DNA from: Mycobacterium sp. Aquia_213
GTDB lineage: Bacteria; Actinomycetota; Actinomycetes; Mycobacteriales; Mycobacteriaceae
Assembly (NCBI RefSeq): GCF_026625985.1
Contig: NZ_CP113116.1
Coordinates: 3,906,001-3,970,000, forward strand
Length of the DNA: 64,000 nt
Direction: 5' to 3'
Shown here: in pieces, positions 8,068 to 16,342 of the stretch
Numbering within the stretch: the first letter of the stretch is position 1
How the letters are laid out: each line of letters opens with the position of its first letter
Position numbers and translations under genes: made by a program
Notes under the pieces: generated by a model
Databases searched by the model: none
The model's input: the letters and a program-made list of their open reading frames with translations, nothing else
Told to the model about the DNA's origin: nothing

Positions 8068-8783
8068 CGACGATCACCGCGATCGACCGCGGACTGGATG
8101 CCGAGTTGGCCGAAGACCTGGCCGCCACCGCCTTCACGTTGGCCAAGCGGTTCGCCGCGGGCGCCACGATGTGGTCCATCGCCCCGGCCTGGGAGCCGCA
8201 CGCGCTGCACATCGCGGTCGAGTTCGTCCATCCGGTGATCATGGGGAAACGGGCGTTGCCCGCCGTCGCGCTCACCGGGCCCGATTTGGTTGATCTGGTA
8301 CGGGTTTCGGTGCGCCCCGGCGACATCGTGATCGCGGTCTCCGGCGCGGACAACGCGGACGTTCGCTCGGTGATGCGCCGCGGCCCCGCGTGGGGCGCCA
8401 CCACGATCTGGATAGGCAGCGGCGAACGGCCTCGGGCAGGCATGGCCGATCACGTGCTGTGGCTGGACGACCCCGACCCGCGAGTGCCCGCAACCGGCGG
8501 GTTCGTGTTGTTCTATCACCTGCTGTGGGAACTCACCCACGTCTGTTTCGAGCACTCCGGTCTGCTCAAACCCGAATGCGTGCAGGAAGTTTGCGTGACG
8601 TGTAGCGACGAGGGCCGCCTCGGCGAGGTGACGGCCGCCACGGCCGACGGGACCGCCACCGTGCGCACCGCGCGCGGAGTCGAGAACGTGGTCACCACCC
8701 TCGTCGGCGCCGTCCGCTCGGGCGATTTGGTGCTGGTGCATGCCGGCACCGCGATCAGCCGGATCGAGGAGGACGCTCGATGA
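8064..8783 (+). CDS. SIS-like / HypC-HupF-like fusion protein
   Basis: A 239-residue fusion. Residues about 15-165 resemble a sugar-isomerase (SIS) domain, with AVSGADNADV in place of the usual phosphosugar loop. Residues about 175-237 resemble the HypC/HupF chaperone family, beginning at CVTC (Cys177, Cys180) and ending with LVLVHAGTAI, the HypC barrel signature. The critical Cys is internal here and not at position 2, so it cannot be exposed by Met removal. It overlaps hypF upstream and the GmhA-like gene downstream by ATGA. It probably acts in Fe(CN)2CO delivery or as a scaffold for the second SIS protein, which is inference. Confidence 0.82.
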   Translation: MTTITAIDRGLDAELAEDLAATAFTLAKRFAAGATMWSIAPAWEPHALHIAVEFVHPVIMGKRALPAVALTGPDLVDLVRVSVRPGDIVIAVSGADNADVRSVMRRGPAWGATTIWIGSGERPRAGMADHVLWLDDPDPRVPATGGFVLFYHLLWELTHVCFEHSGLLKPECVQEVCVTCSDEGRLGEVTAATADGTATVRTARGVENVVTTLVGAVRSGDLVLVHAGTAISRIEEDAR

Positions 8784-9448
8784 GCCACGACGAATCCACC
8801 GACTTCCTCTACCCGTTCATCGACGCCCAGGAGGACGACCCGACGTCGCTGCTCGTCGACCTGGCCGCGTCGGCGCGGGCGAAAGCGGCCGAAAGCCTGG
8901 CGTTGCGGCGCTCCACCCTGGAAGCCAACGCCGACCTGCTGGACGCGGCGGCCACCGAGACCGCGCGCCGGTTCGCGGCGGGCGGACGGATGTTCACCTT
9001 CGGAAACGGCGGCAGCTGCACGGATTCCACGACCCTGGCCGGCTTGTTCGCCCGGCCGCCGATCGGCAAGTCGCTACCGGCCTGGTCGTTGACCGCCGAT
9101 CAGGCAATCGTGACCGCCCTGGGCAACGACGTCGGATTCGAGCTGGTGTTCGCCCGTCAGCTGATCGCCCGCGCGAAGGCCGGTGACATCGCGATCGCGA
9201 TGTCCACCAGCGGCAATTCGCCGAATCTGCTCACGGCGCTGGCCGAGGCGCGCCGACGCGGGCTGTACACCATCGGATTCGCCGGTTACGACGGCGGTGC
9301 CTTCGCGAACAATCCAAATGTGGACGCCTGCTTCGTCGTTCGATCGCAAAGCGTGCACCGGATCCAGGAATCGCAAGCGCTGCTCGGCTATCAGCTGTGG
9401 TTGGCGGTTCACGATCGATCCGGCGATCAAGGTCTGGGGGCCGCATGA
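8780..9448 (+). CDS. GmhA-like SIS-domain protein, probably catalytically altered
   Basis: A 222-residue SIS-domain protein resembling sedoheptulose-7-phosphate isomerase GmhA. The phosphosugar loops are present: FGNGGS at 74-79 and STSGNS at 142-147. The segment after GNGGS, where GmhA carries its zinc-binding His and Glu, reads CTDSTTLAGLF and lacks both. In the C-terminal RIQE region the usual following His is Gln. It is therefore unlikely to be a normal heptose isomerase. It overlaps both neighbours by ATGA in the hydrogenase operon, and GmhA-like genes are known companions of actinobacterial hydrogenases, role unknown. Confidence 0.82.
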   Translation: MSHDESTDFLYPFIDAQEDDPTSLLVDLAASARAKAAESLALRRSTLEANADLLDAAATETARRFAAGGRMFTFGNGGSCTDSTTLAGLFARPPIGKSLPAWSLTADQAIVTALGNDVGFELVFARQLIARAKAGDIAIAMSTSGNSPNLLTALAEARRRGLYTIGFAGYDGGAFANNPNVDACFVVRSQSVHRIQESQALLGYQLWLAVHDRSGDQGLGAA

Positions 9449-10557
9449 AGAACTCAGCAGGCGAATACCTTTCGTCGGGGCCACGCTTCGCCGAGGGCGA
9501 GGTGATCGAGCGGATCGAGTCGTTCCGCCGGCGCCGCCCCCGGTTGCTCGACGAGCACGTGACGCTGGCGCATGGCGCCGGCGGCAAAGCGTCGGCGGCA
9601 TTGGTGGACGCGGTGTTCATCGAGGCGTTCCGCAACCCGGCGCTGGAGTCACTCGGTGACGGCGCGGTGCTGACCCTGCCCAGTGGCGAGCGACTCGCGA
9701 TGTCCACGGATTCCTTTGTGGTGCAGCCCAGGCGTTTTCCCGGCGGTTCCATCGGTGAGCTCGCCGTTCACGGCACCTGCAACGACCTGGCGATGACCGG
9801 CGCCGTACCGGCGTGGATATCGGCGGCGTTCGTGCTCGAAGAGGGCTTTGCGATCGCCGAGTTGAAGGAGATCGTCGCCGACATGGGGGCGGCCGCCGTC
9901 AAGGCCGGGGTGCAGATCGTCACCGGCGACACCAAGGTAGTGCCCAAAGGCGCGGCCGACGGGCTGTTCATCACCACCGCCGGAGCCGGCGTCATCCCGG
10001 CCGGACGCACGCTGTCGGCGGGCTCGGTCCGCGTCGGCGACAAACTGCTGTTGTCCGGGTCGATGGGCGATCACGGCATGGCCGTCATGCTCGCCCGGGG
10101 CGACCTGGCCATCGAAGCCGACATCGCCTCCGACACCGCCAGTCTCAGCCCGCTGGTCGAATTGCTGATGGGCGCCGCGCCGTCCACCCGCTGGCTGCGC
10201 GACGCCACCCGCGGCGGGGTGGGCACGGTGTGCAACGAACTGGCGCAGGCCTGCGGTCTCGGGGTGGTGCTCGATGAGGATCGACTTCCGTTGCAGCCCA
10301 TGGTAAATGGGGCGTGTGAGTTGCTCGGCATCGATCCACTCTATGTCGCCAACGAGGGCAAGTTCGTCGCCGTCGTCGCGCCGGACGAAGCCGAGGCCGC
10401 ACTGGCCGCGCTGCGGTCGCATCCGCTGGGCGCGCAGGCGGCCGAGGTCGGAGAAATCGTCACCGAACCCGCGGAGAGCGTGGTACTGCGCACCGGATTC
10501 GGCGGGACGCGGATCGTCGACATGCTCGTCGGGGATCCGTTGCCCCGAATCTGCTGA
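9445..10557 (+). CDS. hypE: Hydrogenase maturation factor HypE
   Basis: A 370-residue ATP-dependent dehydratase of the PurM/AIR-synthase fold. Its C-terminal Cys receives the carbamoyl group from HypF and is dehydrated to thiocyanate, the cyanide donor. The protein ends exactly in the required PRIC motif (Cys370). ATP-binding features include AHGAGGK near the N-terminus and DATRGGVGT in the second half. An N-terminal extension of about 35 residues precedes the conserved core. The start by ATGA overlap is preferred over the upstream in-frame alternative. The next hypC follows after 18 bp with its own ribosome site. Confidence 0.95.
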   Translation: MKNSAGEYLSSGPRFAEGEVIERIESFRRRRPRLLDEHVTLAHGAGGKASAALVDAVFIEAFRNPALESLGDGAVLTLPSGERLAMSTDSFVVQPRRFPGGSIGELAVHGTCNDLAMTGAVPAWISAAFVLEEGFAIAELKEIVADMGAAAVKAGVQIVTGDTKVVPKGAADGLFITTAGAGVIPAGRTLSAGSVRVGDKLLLSGSMGDHGMAVMLARGDLAIEADIASDTASLSPLVELLMGAAPSTRWLRDATRGGVGTVCNELAQACGLGVVLDEDRLPLQPMVNGACELLGIDPLYVANEGKFVAVVAPDEAEAALAALRSHPLGAQAAEVGEIVTEPAESVVLRTGFGGTRIVDMLVGDPLPRIC

Positions 10558-10575
10558 CCAAGAAAGGAAGCCGAC

Positions 10576-10848
10576 ATGTGCCTTGGAATTCCGGGCCGGA
10601 TTGTCGAGATCACCGATCCCGCCAACTATTTGGCGAAGGTCGACGTCAGCGGCGTCCAGCGCACGATCAGTGTGCGCCTGCTGGAAGGTGACCTGCCCGA
10701 GCCCGACGAGTGGGTGCTGGTCCACGTCGGGTTCGCGATGGCCAAGATCGACGAAACCGAGGCGCTGCTCACCTTGGCCGCGATCAAGAAACTCGGCGAC
10801 GCCTACACGACCGAAATTGCGGCCTTCGACTCGACGGCCATTATTTAA
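10576..10848 (+). CDS. hypC: Hydrogenase maturation chaperone HypC (copy 2)
   Basis: A 90-residue HypC with the N-terminus MCLGIPGRI, including the essential Cys2. It clearly diverges from copy 1 at 5442 beyond the shared motif. A strong ribosome site (AAAGGAAG) lies just upstream. It sits immediately before hypD, its expected partner in the HypC-HypD complex that assembles Fe(CN)2CO. The two classical copies may serve different steps or different client hydrogenases. Confidence 0.93.
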   Translation: MCLGIPGRIVEITDPANYLAKVDVSGVQRTISVRLLEGDLPEPDEWVLVHVGFAMAKIDETEALLTLAAIKKLGDAYTTEIAAFDSTAII

Positions 10849-10858
10849 GGGGACGGCA

Positions 10859-11989
10859 ATGAAATTCGTGGACGAATTCCGCGATCCCGCGGCGGCCCGC
10901 AAGCTGCTCGTCGCCATCGAGCACCTGGCCGGGACCGGCGGCGACCACTTCAAGTTCATGGAGGTGTGCGGCGGGCACACCCACACCATCTACCGACACG
11001 GCATCGAGCACCTGCTGCCCGACAACGTCGAATTGGTGCACGGCCCGGGGTGCCCGGTGTGCGTGATCCCGATGGGTCGCATCGACGACGCGATGTGGCT
11101 GGCCGGTCAGCCCGACGTGATCTTCACCTGCTTCGGCGACATGATGCGGGTGCCCGGTTCGAACGGAAGCCTGTTGGACGCCAAGGCCCGCGGCGCCGAC
11201 GTCCGGTTCGTCTACTCGCCGCTGGACGCGTTGAAGATCGCGATCGACAACCCGGACCGCCACGTCGTGTTCTTCGCGATCGGGTTCGAGACCACCGCGC
11301 CGTCGACCGCCGTGACGCTGGTGCGGGCGCGCGACCTGCGCCTGTCCAACTTCAGCGTGTTTTGCAATCACGTCACGATCGTGCCGCCGATCAAGGCCAT
11401 CCTGGAATCGCCGGACCTGCGGCTGTCCGGCTTCATCGGCCCCGGGCACGTTTCGACCGTGGTCGGCAACCGGCCGTATCGATTCGTCCCGGACGTGTAT
11501 CGAAAGCCGTTGGTGGTGGCCGGGTTCGAGCCACTGGACATCCTGGCATCGGTCGCGATGCTGCTGCGACAGATCCGCGAGGGCCGCTGCGAGGTGGAGA
11601 ACCAGTACAAGCGGGTGGTGCCCGAAGACGGCAACCCGGCCGCCCTGGCGTTGATGGGCAAGGTGTTCGCGCTGCGTCCGCATTTCGAGTGGCGCGGCCT
11701 GGGCTTCATCTCACAAAGCGCGCTGCGGCTGCACGACGACTTCGCGGAGTTCGACGCCGAGCTGCGGTTCGCGATGCCCGGCGTGCGGGTCGCCGACCCG
11801 AAGGCATGTCAATGCGGCGAGGTGCTCAAGGGGGTGCTGAAGCCTTGGGAATGCAAGGTTTTCGGCACCGCGTGCACCCCGGAGACCCCGATCGGGACGT
11901 GCATGGTGTCCCCCGAGGGCGCGTGCGCGGCCTATTACAACTTCGGCCGCATGCACCGCGACGCGGTCAAGCTGGTGGCGCGCTCTTGA
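10859..11989 (+). CDS. hypD: Hydrogenase maturation factor HypD
   Basis: A 376-residue [4Fe-4S] scaffold on which, with HypC and HypE, the Fe(CN)2CO group is assembled. Motifs are CGGHTHTIYRHG with Cys37, GPGCPVC with Cys65 and Cys68, and a C-terminal cysteine cluster (317, 319, 332, 339, 348, 356) holding the iron-sulfur site. The length is typical. The start is ATG 10859, 10 bp after hypC, and the final TTGA overlaps the start of the last gene in the operon. Confidence 0.95.
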   Translation: MKFVDEFRDPAAARKLLVAIEHLAGTGGDHFKFMEVCGGHTHTIYRHGIEHLLPDNVELVHGPGCPVCVIPMGRIDDAMWLAGQPDVIFTCFGDMMRVPGSNGSLLDAKARGADVRFVYSPLDALKIAIDNPDRHVVFFAIGFETTAPSTAVTLVRARDLRLSNFSVFCNHVTIVPPIKAILESPDLRLSGFIGPGHVSTVVGNRPYRFVPDVYRKPLVVAGFEPLDILASVAMLLRQIREGRCEVENQYKRVVPEDGNPAALALMGKVFALRPHFEWRGLGFISQSALRLHDDFAEFDAELRFAMPGVRVADPKACQCGEVLKGVLKPWECKVFGTACTPETPIGTCMVSPEGACAAYYNFGRMHRDAVKLVARS

Positions 11990-12726
11990 AGGTCTTGAAC
12001 CACCGGGGCGCCGAGATGTTCGCCCGCTACGCCTATGCGCCCAACGCGCTGGGCTATTGCGGTCCGCCCCTGGGCGCGACCTTGCGGGACGGCTCGGTCG
12101 ATCAGGTGCGCGTCGCGGCGACGACGTTCTCCGGGGCCTGGCCGTATCTGCGGGTGCTGTCCGCGCTGACCGGTATCGCCGACCCACTGGATCATCGCCT
12201 GGTCGAATCGTATTGGCTCGGCGGCGGCGTCGGCGCCGGCATCGATCCGCGGGACTTCTTCGACGAGTTGCTGGCAATCATCGGCCCCCAGGCCGGCCGC
12301 TACTGGTCACACCTGACCTCGGACCTGGCCGGCGAAGCCGCCGGCAACCACTGCTTCCATGTATTCGGGGTGTACCCGTGGACGCGGTTTCTGGGCCGAG
12401 GCATGGACGAACACCCGCTCGGTGTCCTGGACAGCTGCCGGATCACTTGGGGCACAGTTGTTTCCCGAACCGGAGACGACGTCGAGGTGAGGTGCCGGCG
12501 GCTGGTGTGGGATGGTCAGGCGCTCGCGCTGGCCGAGCCGTCGGCGCAAGCACTCGAGGTCTGGGCCGACGGGTACAGCGCGGTGCCCGATGTGGCCGTC
12601 GGTGACGAGGTCGCGGTGCACTGGGGCCGGCTGTGTGGCCGGCTGGACCCGCAGCAGGTGCGCGCGCTCGCCGACAGCACGGACCGGCAGCTGCGGCTGA
12701 CCAGTCAACGGCTGGCGCACGTCTAG
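11986..12726 (+). CDS. DUF6390-like protein at the end of the hydrogenase operon
   Basis: A 246-residue protein of unknown function, similar to DUF6390 proteins found next to hypD in actinobacteria. I chose the TTG at 11986, which overlaps the hypD stop (TTGA). A second TTG at 11995 and an ATG at 12016 are alternatives. The conserved-looking N-terminus reads MFARYAYAPNALGYCGP. The body is Trp- and His-rich (HCFHVFGVYPW) with no signal peptide. Position and overlap argue that it is the last gene of the hydrogenase operon. I cannot assign an activity. Confidence 0.78.
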   Translation: MKVLNHRGAEMFARYAYAPNALGYCGPPLGATLRDGSVDQVRVAATTFSGAWPYLRVLSALTGIADPLDHRLVESYWLGGGVGAGIDPRDFFDELLAIIGPQAGRYWSHLTSDLAGEAAGNHCFHVFGVYPWTRFLGRGMDEHPLGVLDSCRITWGTVVSRTGDDVEVRCRRLVWDGQALALAEPSAQALEVWADGYSAVPDVAVGDEVAVHWGRLCGRLDPQQVRALADSTDRQLRLTSQRLAHV

Positions 12727-12744
12727 TCGTGCCAGACTGGGGCC

Positions 12745-13887
12745 ATGTCTGGTCCAGCGCTTGGTTCCCTGTGCGATGTGCTCCCGGCGGCGGCCGCACT
12801 GCTCGGGGTCCCGGATGCCGTCGACCGGTTGGCGGTCACGGAATCGGTTGCCGAACAGGTTGATCGGGTCGCGGTCGTGCTGGTGGACGGCCTGGGCTGG
12901 CACCTGTTGCCGGAATTGGCGGGTAGCGCGCCGCTGCTTGCCTCGGTGCTCGCCGGCGGCGTGGGACGGATCAGCGAACTCACCTGCACTTTCCCGTCGA
13001 CCACCCCGAGCAGCCTGGTGTCGCTGGGCACCGGCGCGCGGCCGGGCGAACACGGCATCCTGGGCTTCACCCTCAACGTCCCCGGCACCGAACGGGTACT
13101 CACCCACATCTATTGGCGCTCGGACTCACCCTGGGCCCCGCCGTCGGCGCAATGGCAGCCGTTGCCGACCTGGTTCGAGCGGCTGCAGCGATGCGGGGTC
13201 GCCGCACGGGCGGTGCTGCCAGCGTTGTTCATGGGCAGCGGACTGACGGATTCGGCGTACCGCGGCGCCGACTTTCGCCCGAGCAACCCCGACGACGACT
13301 ACGCCCAGCTGGTCATCGACGAGCTGGGCGCGGCACCCGGCCTGGTCTACGCCTACACGGCCGACCTGGATACCGCCGCGCACCTGTTCGGTATCGGATC
13401 ACCGCACTGGCATCAGGCGGCCGCGCGTGTCGACGCACTGCTGACTCGTCTGGTCGACGCCCTGCCCGCGAACGCGGCGCTGCTGGTGACCGCCGACCAC
13501 GGCGGTCTCAATGTTCCGCCGCAGGCCCGCGTCGACCTGGACACCGACACCCGGCTGAGCGAGGGAATCCGGGTGGTCGCGGGTGAACCGCGGGTGCGCT
13601 ACCTGCACACCGCGCCGGGCGCGGCCGCCGATGTGCACGCGACGTGGAGCGCGGTGCTCGACGGCCGGGCCGACGTCTACAGTCGCGACCAGGCGGTGGC
13701 CACCGGGATGTTCGGACCGGTCGACCCGGGGCATCTGGCGCGCATCGGGGACGTCGTCGTGATCTGCACCGGCGACACGGCGGTGCTGGCCACCAAGCGC
13801 GAGCCCCCGGAAGCGGCCCGCCTCATCGGGTTTCACGGCGGAGCCACCGCAGCCGAAATGGCGATCCCGCTCATCGTTTTCGGATAA
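12745..13887 (+). CDS. Alkaline-phosphatase-superfamily phosphodiesterase / nucleotide pyrophosphatase
   Basis: A 380-residue member of the type I phosphodiesterase/NPP branch of the alkaline phosphatase superfamily. Two-metal-site motifs are VLVDGLGW (first Asp), FPSTTPSS (nucleophile Thr), YTADLDTAAH (Asp and His) and TADHGG (Asp-His). No signal peptide is evident, so it is probably cytoplasmic. It starts 18 bp after the DUF6390 gene, on the same strand and possibly in the same transcript. I know of no fixed link between this family and hydrogenases. The substrate is unknown. Confidence 0.88.
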   Translation: MSGPALGSLCDVLPAAAALLGVPDAVDRLAVTESVAEQVDRVAVVLVDGLGWHLLPELAGSAPLLASVLAGGVGRISELTCTFPSTTPSSLVSLGTGARPGEHGILGFTLNVPGTERVLTHIYWRSDSPWAPPSAQWQPLPTWFERLQRCGVAARAVLPALFMGSGLTDSAYRGADFRPSNPDDDYAQLVIDELGAAPGLVYAYTADLDTAAHLFGIGSPHWHQAAARVDALLTRLVDALPANAALLVTADHGGLNVPPQARVDLDTDTRLSEGIRVVAGEPRVRYLHTAPGAAADVHATWSAVLDGRADVYSRDQAVATGMFGPVDPGHLARIGDVVVICTGDTAVLATKREPPEAARLIGFHGGATAAEMAIPLIVFG

Positions 13888-14033
13888 GCCGCATCACTGA
13901 GAAACGCGACAGCGCATTTTAAAATGGTTATCGCGCAACTTTTTTGGGGCCGATAAGTCCGGTGTGATCAAGGACACGGGGATCACCAAAATGCACAACA
14001 GACTCGGATCGACCTCACAGCTGGGGCCGGCCG

Positions 14034-14516
14034 ATGACCAGTTTGGTCCGGTACAGTCGGGCCACTGTGAACGTTCGAGGCGCTAGTCATTCTCGGCGGT
14101 GGCAGCCGGCCATCGCCGTTATTGCGGCGCTCAGTCTGTTTGCCAGTCTCATCGCCGGTTCCGCGTTGCGGTCCCAATTTTCGGCGGCCACCCTGCCCGA
14201 GCCCGCGGCCTGGTCCCAGCCGGCCCCGAATTCCGCGCACTCGCACACTGATAGCGAGTCCGCTGCCACGATCCACCTTCAACATGCCAGTTCATGGGAT
14301 GTGTCGCCGGCCAACAAAAAGCCATTCCACAGCATGTGGATGACGCACGACCGCCCCGACGTGTGGACACGCCTACCGTCGAGCTGCCCGCTGTCCGTAT
14401 TGCCGGATTCGTTTGCTAGCACAGGTTTTGAATCCGGCGATATTCACGCCGGCGCACCCGCGGCCGAATGCGCCGGACAACAAATACTCGCGCTGCTTTG
14501 CGTAGCTCGCCGCTGA
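14034..14516 (+). CDS. Small membrane-anchored His-rich protein, tentatively LpqS-like
   Basis: A 160-residue reading frame (149 residues if the GTG at 14067 is used) with one N-terminal hydrophobic segment, then a His/Ser-rich external region (HSHTDSES) and a C-terminus ending GQQILALLCVARR. A transmembrane N-terminus, a TxPSxCPL-type middle and a conserved C-terminal Cys-x-x-Arg-Arg recall the mycobacterial LpqS-type copper-responsive family from memory. I see no RicR-type palindrome upstream. No clear ribosome site decides the start. It is flanked by plus-strand genes and could also be a lineage-specific protein of unknown role. Confidence 0.5.
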   Translation: MTSLVRYSRATVNVRGASHSRRWQPAIAVIAALSLFASLIAGSALRSQFSAATLPEPAAWSQPAPNSAHSHTDSESAATIHLQHASSWDVSPANKKPFHSMWMTHDRPDVWTRLPSSCPLSVLPDSFASTGFESGDIHAGAPAAECAGQQILALLCVARR

Positions 14517-14661
14517 TAGCACGGCACTGGCACTAGCCTCTTGGGCCGCCTCACTTTTGCCGGTGCGGCGTTGTGAGGCCGATTACAACTTGTACAGAAC
14601 CACACCGCAGCAGCCCAGCGCGGCGTTCTATTTCGCAGCAGTGTTTTGAAGGGGGAAGTCC

Positions 14662-15585
14662 ATGTTTTCAGCGCTACCGCCGGAAACCAACTCGGGGCTA
14701 ATGAATTCGGGGCCCGGCTCGCGGTCGATGATGGCCGCCGCCACGGCGTGGCACGAGCTGGCATCCCGTCTGTATGACACGGCGAAGCGATGTAGTTCGA
14801 TAACCCGCGCCGCGGCAGCCCACGTCGCATGGCTCAATGATGTTGCGGCACAGGCTGAGCAAACGGCCGCCCGGGCTAAGTGGGCCGCGGACGCCTACGA
14901 CTTGGCGTTGGCCGCCATGGTGCCCCCTTCGGTAATTCGGGCCAACCGCATGCTGCGGACGTGGCTGGCCGAGACGAATTGTCTGGGCCAATCCAGCCCG
15001 GAAATCGCGGCCGCCGACAGCGACTACGACCAGATGTGGGCCCAGGATGTGGACACGATGCACACCTATGCCCGGGCCTGTGCCGACGCCGCGACCGTGA
15101 CACCGTTCGTTTCGCCGCCACCCACCGGCGTGCAACCGGCACCCGGCAGCCGAGCGCTAGTAGTGGCGCCGGACGTCATTTCGTGTGGCTACCAAGTGAT
15201 CTCGACAATTCCCGACGCTCTCGACGCGCTGTCTGAGGCGTCTGGGGCACCGTCGGCGGCGTTCGACACATTCCTTTCGCCGGTAACCTCGTCGCTGTCG
15301 AAACTCGGTTCACTGTGCGCGCCATCGGACTTCGCGATCAACCATCTGAATTCCCTGAACAAGAGCGCCGCGCTGAAAAGCGCGGCAACGTTGCTGTCGC
15401 GGTTACCGATCCGCGGTCGTGCGGTGTCGGGCGTCGGGCGGGCGGCATCGGTCGGGACGCTGTCCGTGCCGCCGAGCTGGATCGCCAAGACGCCGCGCCC
15501 GGCCACCGTCGAACACGGCTGGGGTTACGAGCCAATGCATTTGGTCGAAACCGGCGAGCGGCCGAAATGGCCGCAGACCCGTTAG
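14662..15585 (+). CDS. PPE family protein, SVP-type, short
   Basis: A 307-residue PPE protein. It begins MFSALPPETNSGLM, with the family Pro-Pro-Glu at 6-8 and a degenerate helical PPE domain over about 180 residues. The C-terminal region carries the SVP subfamily signature GTLSVPPSW. These proteins are secreted by type VII (ESX) systems and act at the cell surface. It is shorter than most SVP members (about 380-420) and has no PE partner in the window, which is odd because many PPE proteins need one for export. ATG 14662 follows GAAGGGGGAAG. Its stop overlaps the convergent amidotransferase gene by 4 bp. Confidence 0.85.
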   Translation: MFSALPPETNSGLMNSGPGSRSMMAAATAWHELASRLYDTAKRCSSITRAAAAHVAWLNDVAAQAEQTAARAKWAADAYDLALAAMVPPSVIRANRMLRTWLAETNCLGQSSPEIAAADSDYDQMWAQDVDTMHTYARACADAATVTPFVSPPPTGVQPAPGSRALVVAPDVISCGYQVISTIPDALDALSEASGAPSAAFDTFLSPVTSSLSKLGSLCAPSDFAINHLNSLNKSAALKSAATLLSRLPIRGRAVSGVGRAASVGTLSVPPSWIAKTPRPATVEHGWGYEPMHLVETGERPKWPQTR

Positions 15586-16337
15586 TGGCGCGACGCGATC
15601 CGCGTGCTGGACGCGTACGAGCTCGCGGCGTCGACGATCGCCTTGAACAGCCGCAGGTCGTCGAGGAACTGCTCGGGATGCCATTGCACCGAGACCACGA
15701 AGTTGTCCCCGGGCACCTCCAGCCCTTCGACGACGCCGTCGGCGTCCCAGGCGCTGACGATCAGGCCGTCACCGACCTTGTCGACGGCCTGATGGTGATA
15801 GCACCACGCGTCGGCGGACTCGCCGAGCAGGTCGGCCAGCCTGGTGCCCGCGACCGTGCGGACTCCCAACTTGGTGAAGCGCCCGTAGCCCGCGTGATGC
15901 CCGCGGTGGCCGAGCACGTCGGGCAGGTGCTGATGCAGCGTTCCGCCGAACGCGACGTTGAGCATCTGCGTGCCGCGGCAGATGCCCAGCACCGGCACCC
16001 CGCGGTCCAGCGCGCCCCGCAAGAGCGCGAATTCAAACGCGTCGCGGACCGTGCGGGGTGCGTCGGTCTTCGGATGCGGCTGCTGGCCATAGGCGGCCGG
16101 GTCGAGGTCGTAACCGCCGGTGATCACCAGCCCGTCCAGGCTGTCGAGCAGGCTCTCGACGACGTCGGGGTCCACCGGCTGCGGCGGCAGCAGCACCGCG
16201 ACGCCGCCCGCCTTGATGATGCCCTCGAAATAGTTCGCGCCCAGATAACCGGCCGGGATGTCCCACCCGTCGGACTGCACTTGCTCGAGATAACTGGTCA
16301 GGCCGATGACCGGCCGAGGCGTTCCGGAGGCGTTCAC
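15582..16337 (-). CDS. Class I glutamine amidotransferase / gamma-glutamyl-GABA hydrolase-like (Rv2859c-type)
   Basis: A 251-residue PuuD-like hydrolase of the class I glutamine amidotransferase fold. The catalytic triad is visible: the nucleophile Cys in GICRGTQ, and the His and Glu in VQWHPEQ. Substrates are probably gamma-glutamyl amides. In M. tuberculosis the orthologue sits beside glnA4, suggesting polyamine or amine gamma-glutamylation metabolism, but no glutamine synthetase is found here. The gene follows the next minus-strand gene by 5 bp and so is probably co-transcribed with it. Confidence 0.88.
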   Translation of the reverse strand: MNASGTPRPVIGLTSYLEQVQSDGWDIPAGYLGANYFEGIIKAGGVAVLLPPQPVDPDVVESLLDSLDGLVITGGYDLDPAAYGQQPHPKTDAPRTVRDAFEFALLRGALDRGVPVLGICRGTQMLNVAFGGTLHQHLPDVLGHRGHHAGYGRFTKLGVRTVAGTRLADLLGESADAWCYHHQAVDKVGDGLIVSAWDADGVVEGLEVPGDNFVVSVQWHPEQFLDDLRLFKAIVDAASSYASSTRIASRH

Positions 16338-16342
16338 GCGCG

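Noticed and set aside
13888..14033. RicR/CsoR-type copper operator before the LpqS-like gene
   Set aside because: Looked for a TACCC-N-GGGTA palindrome; none found in the gap.
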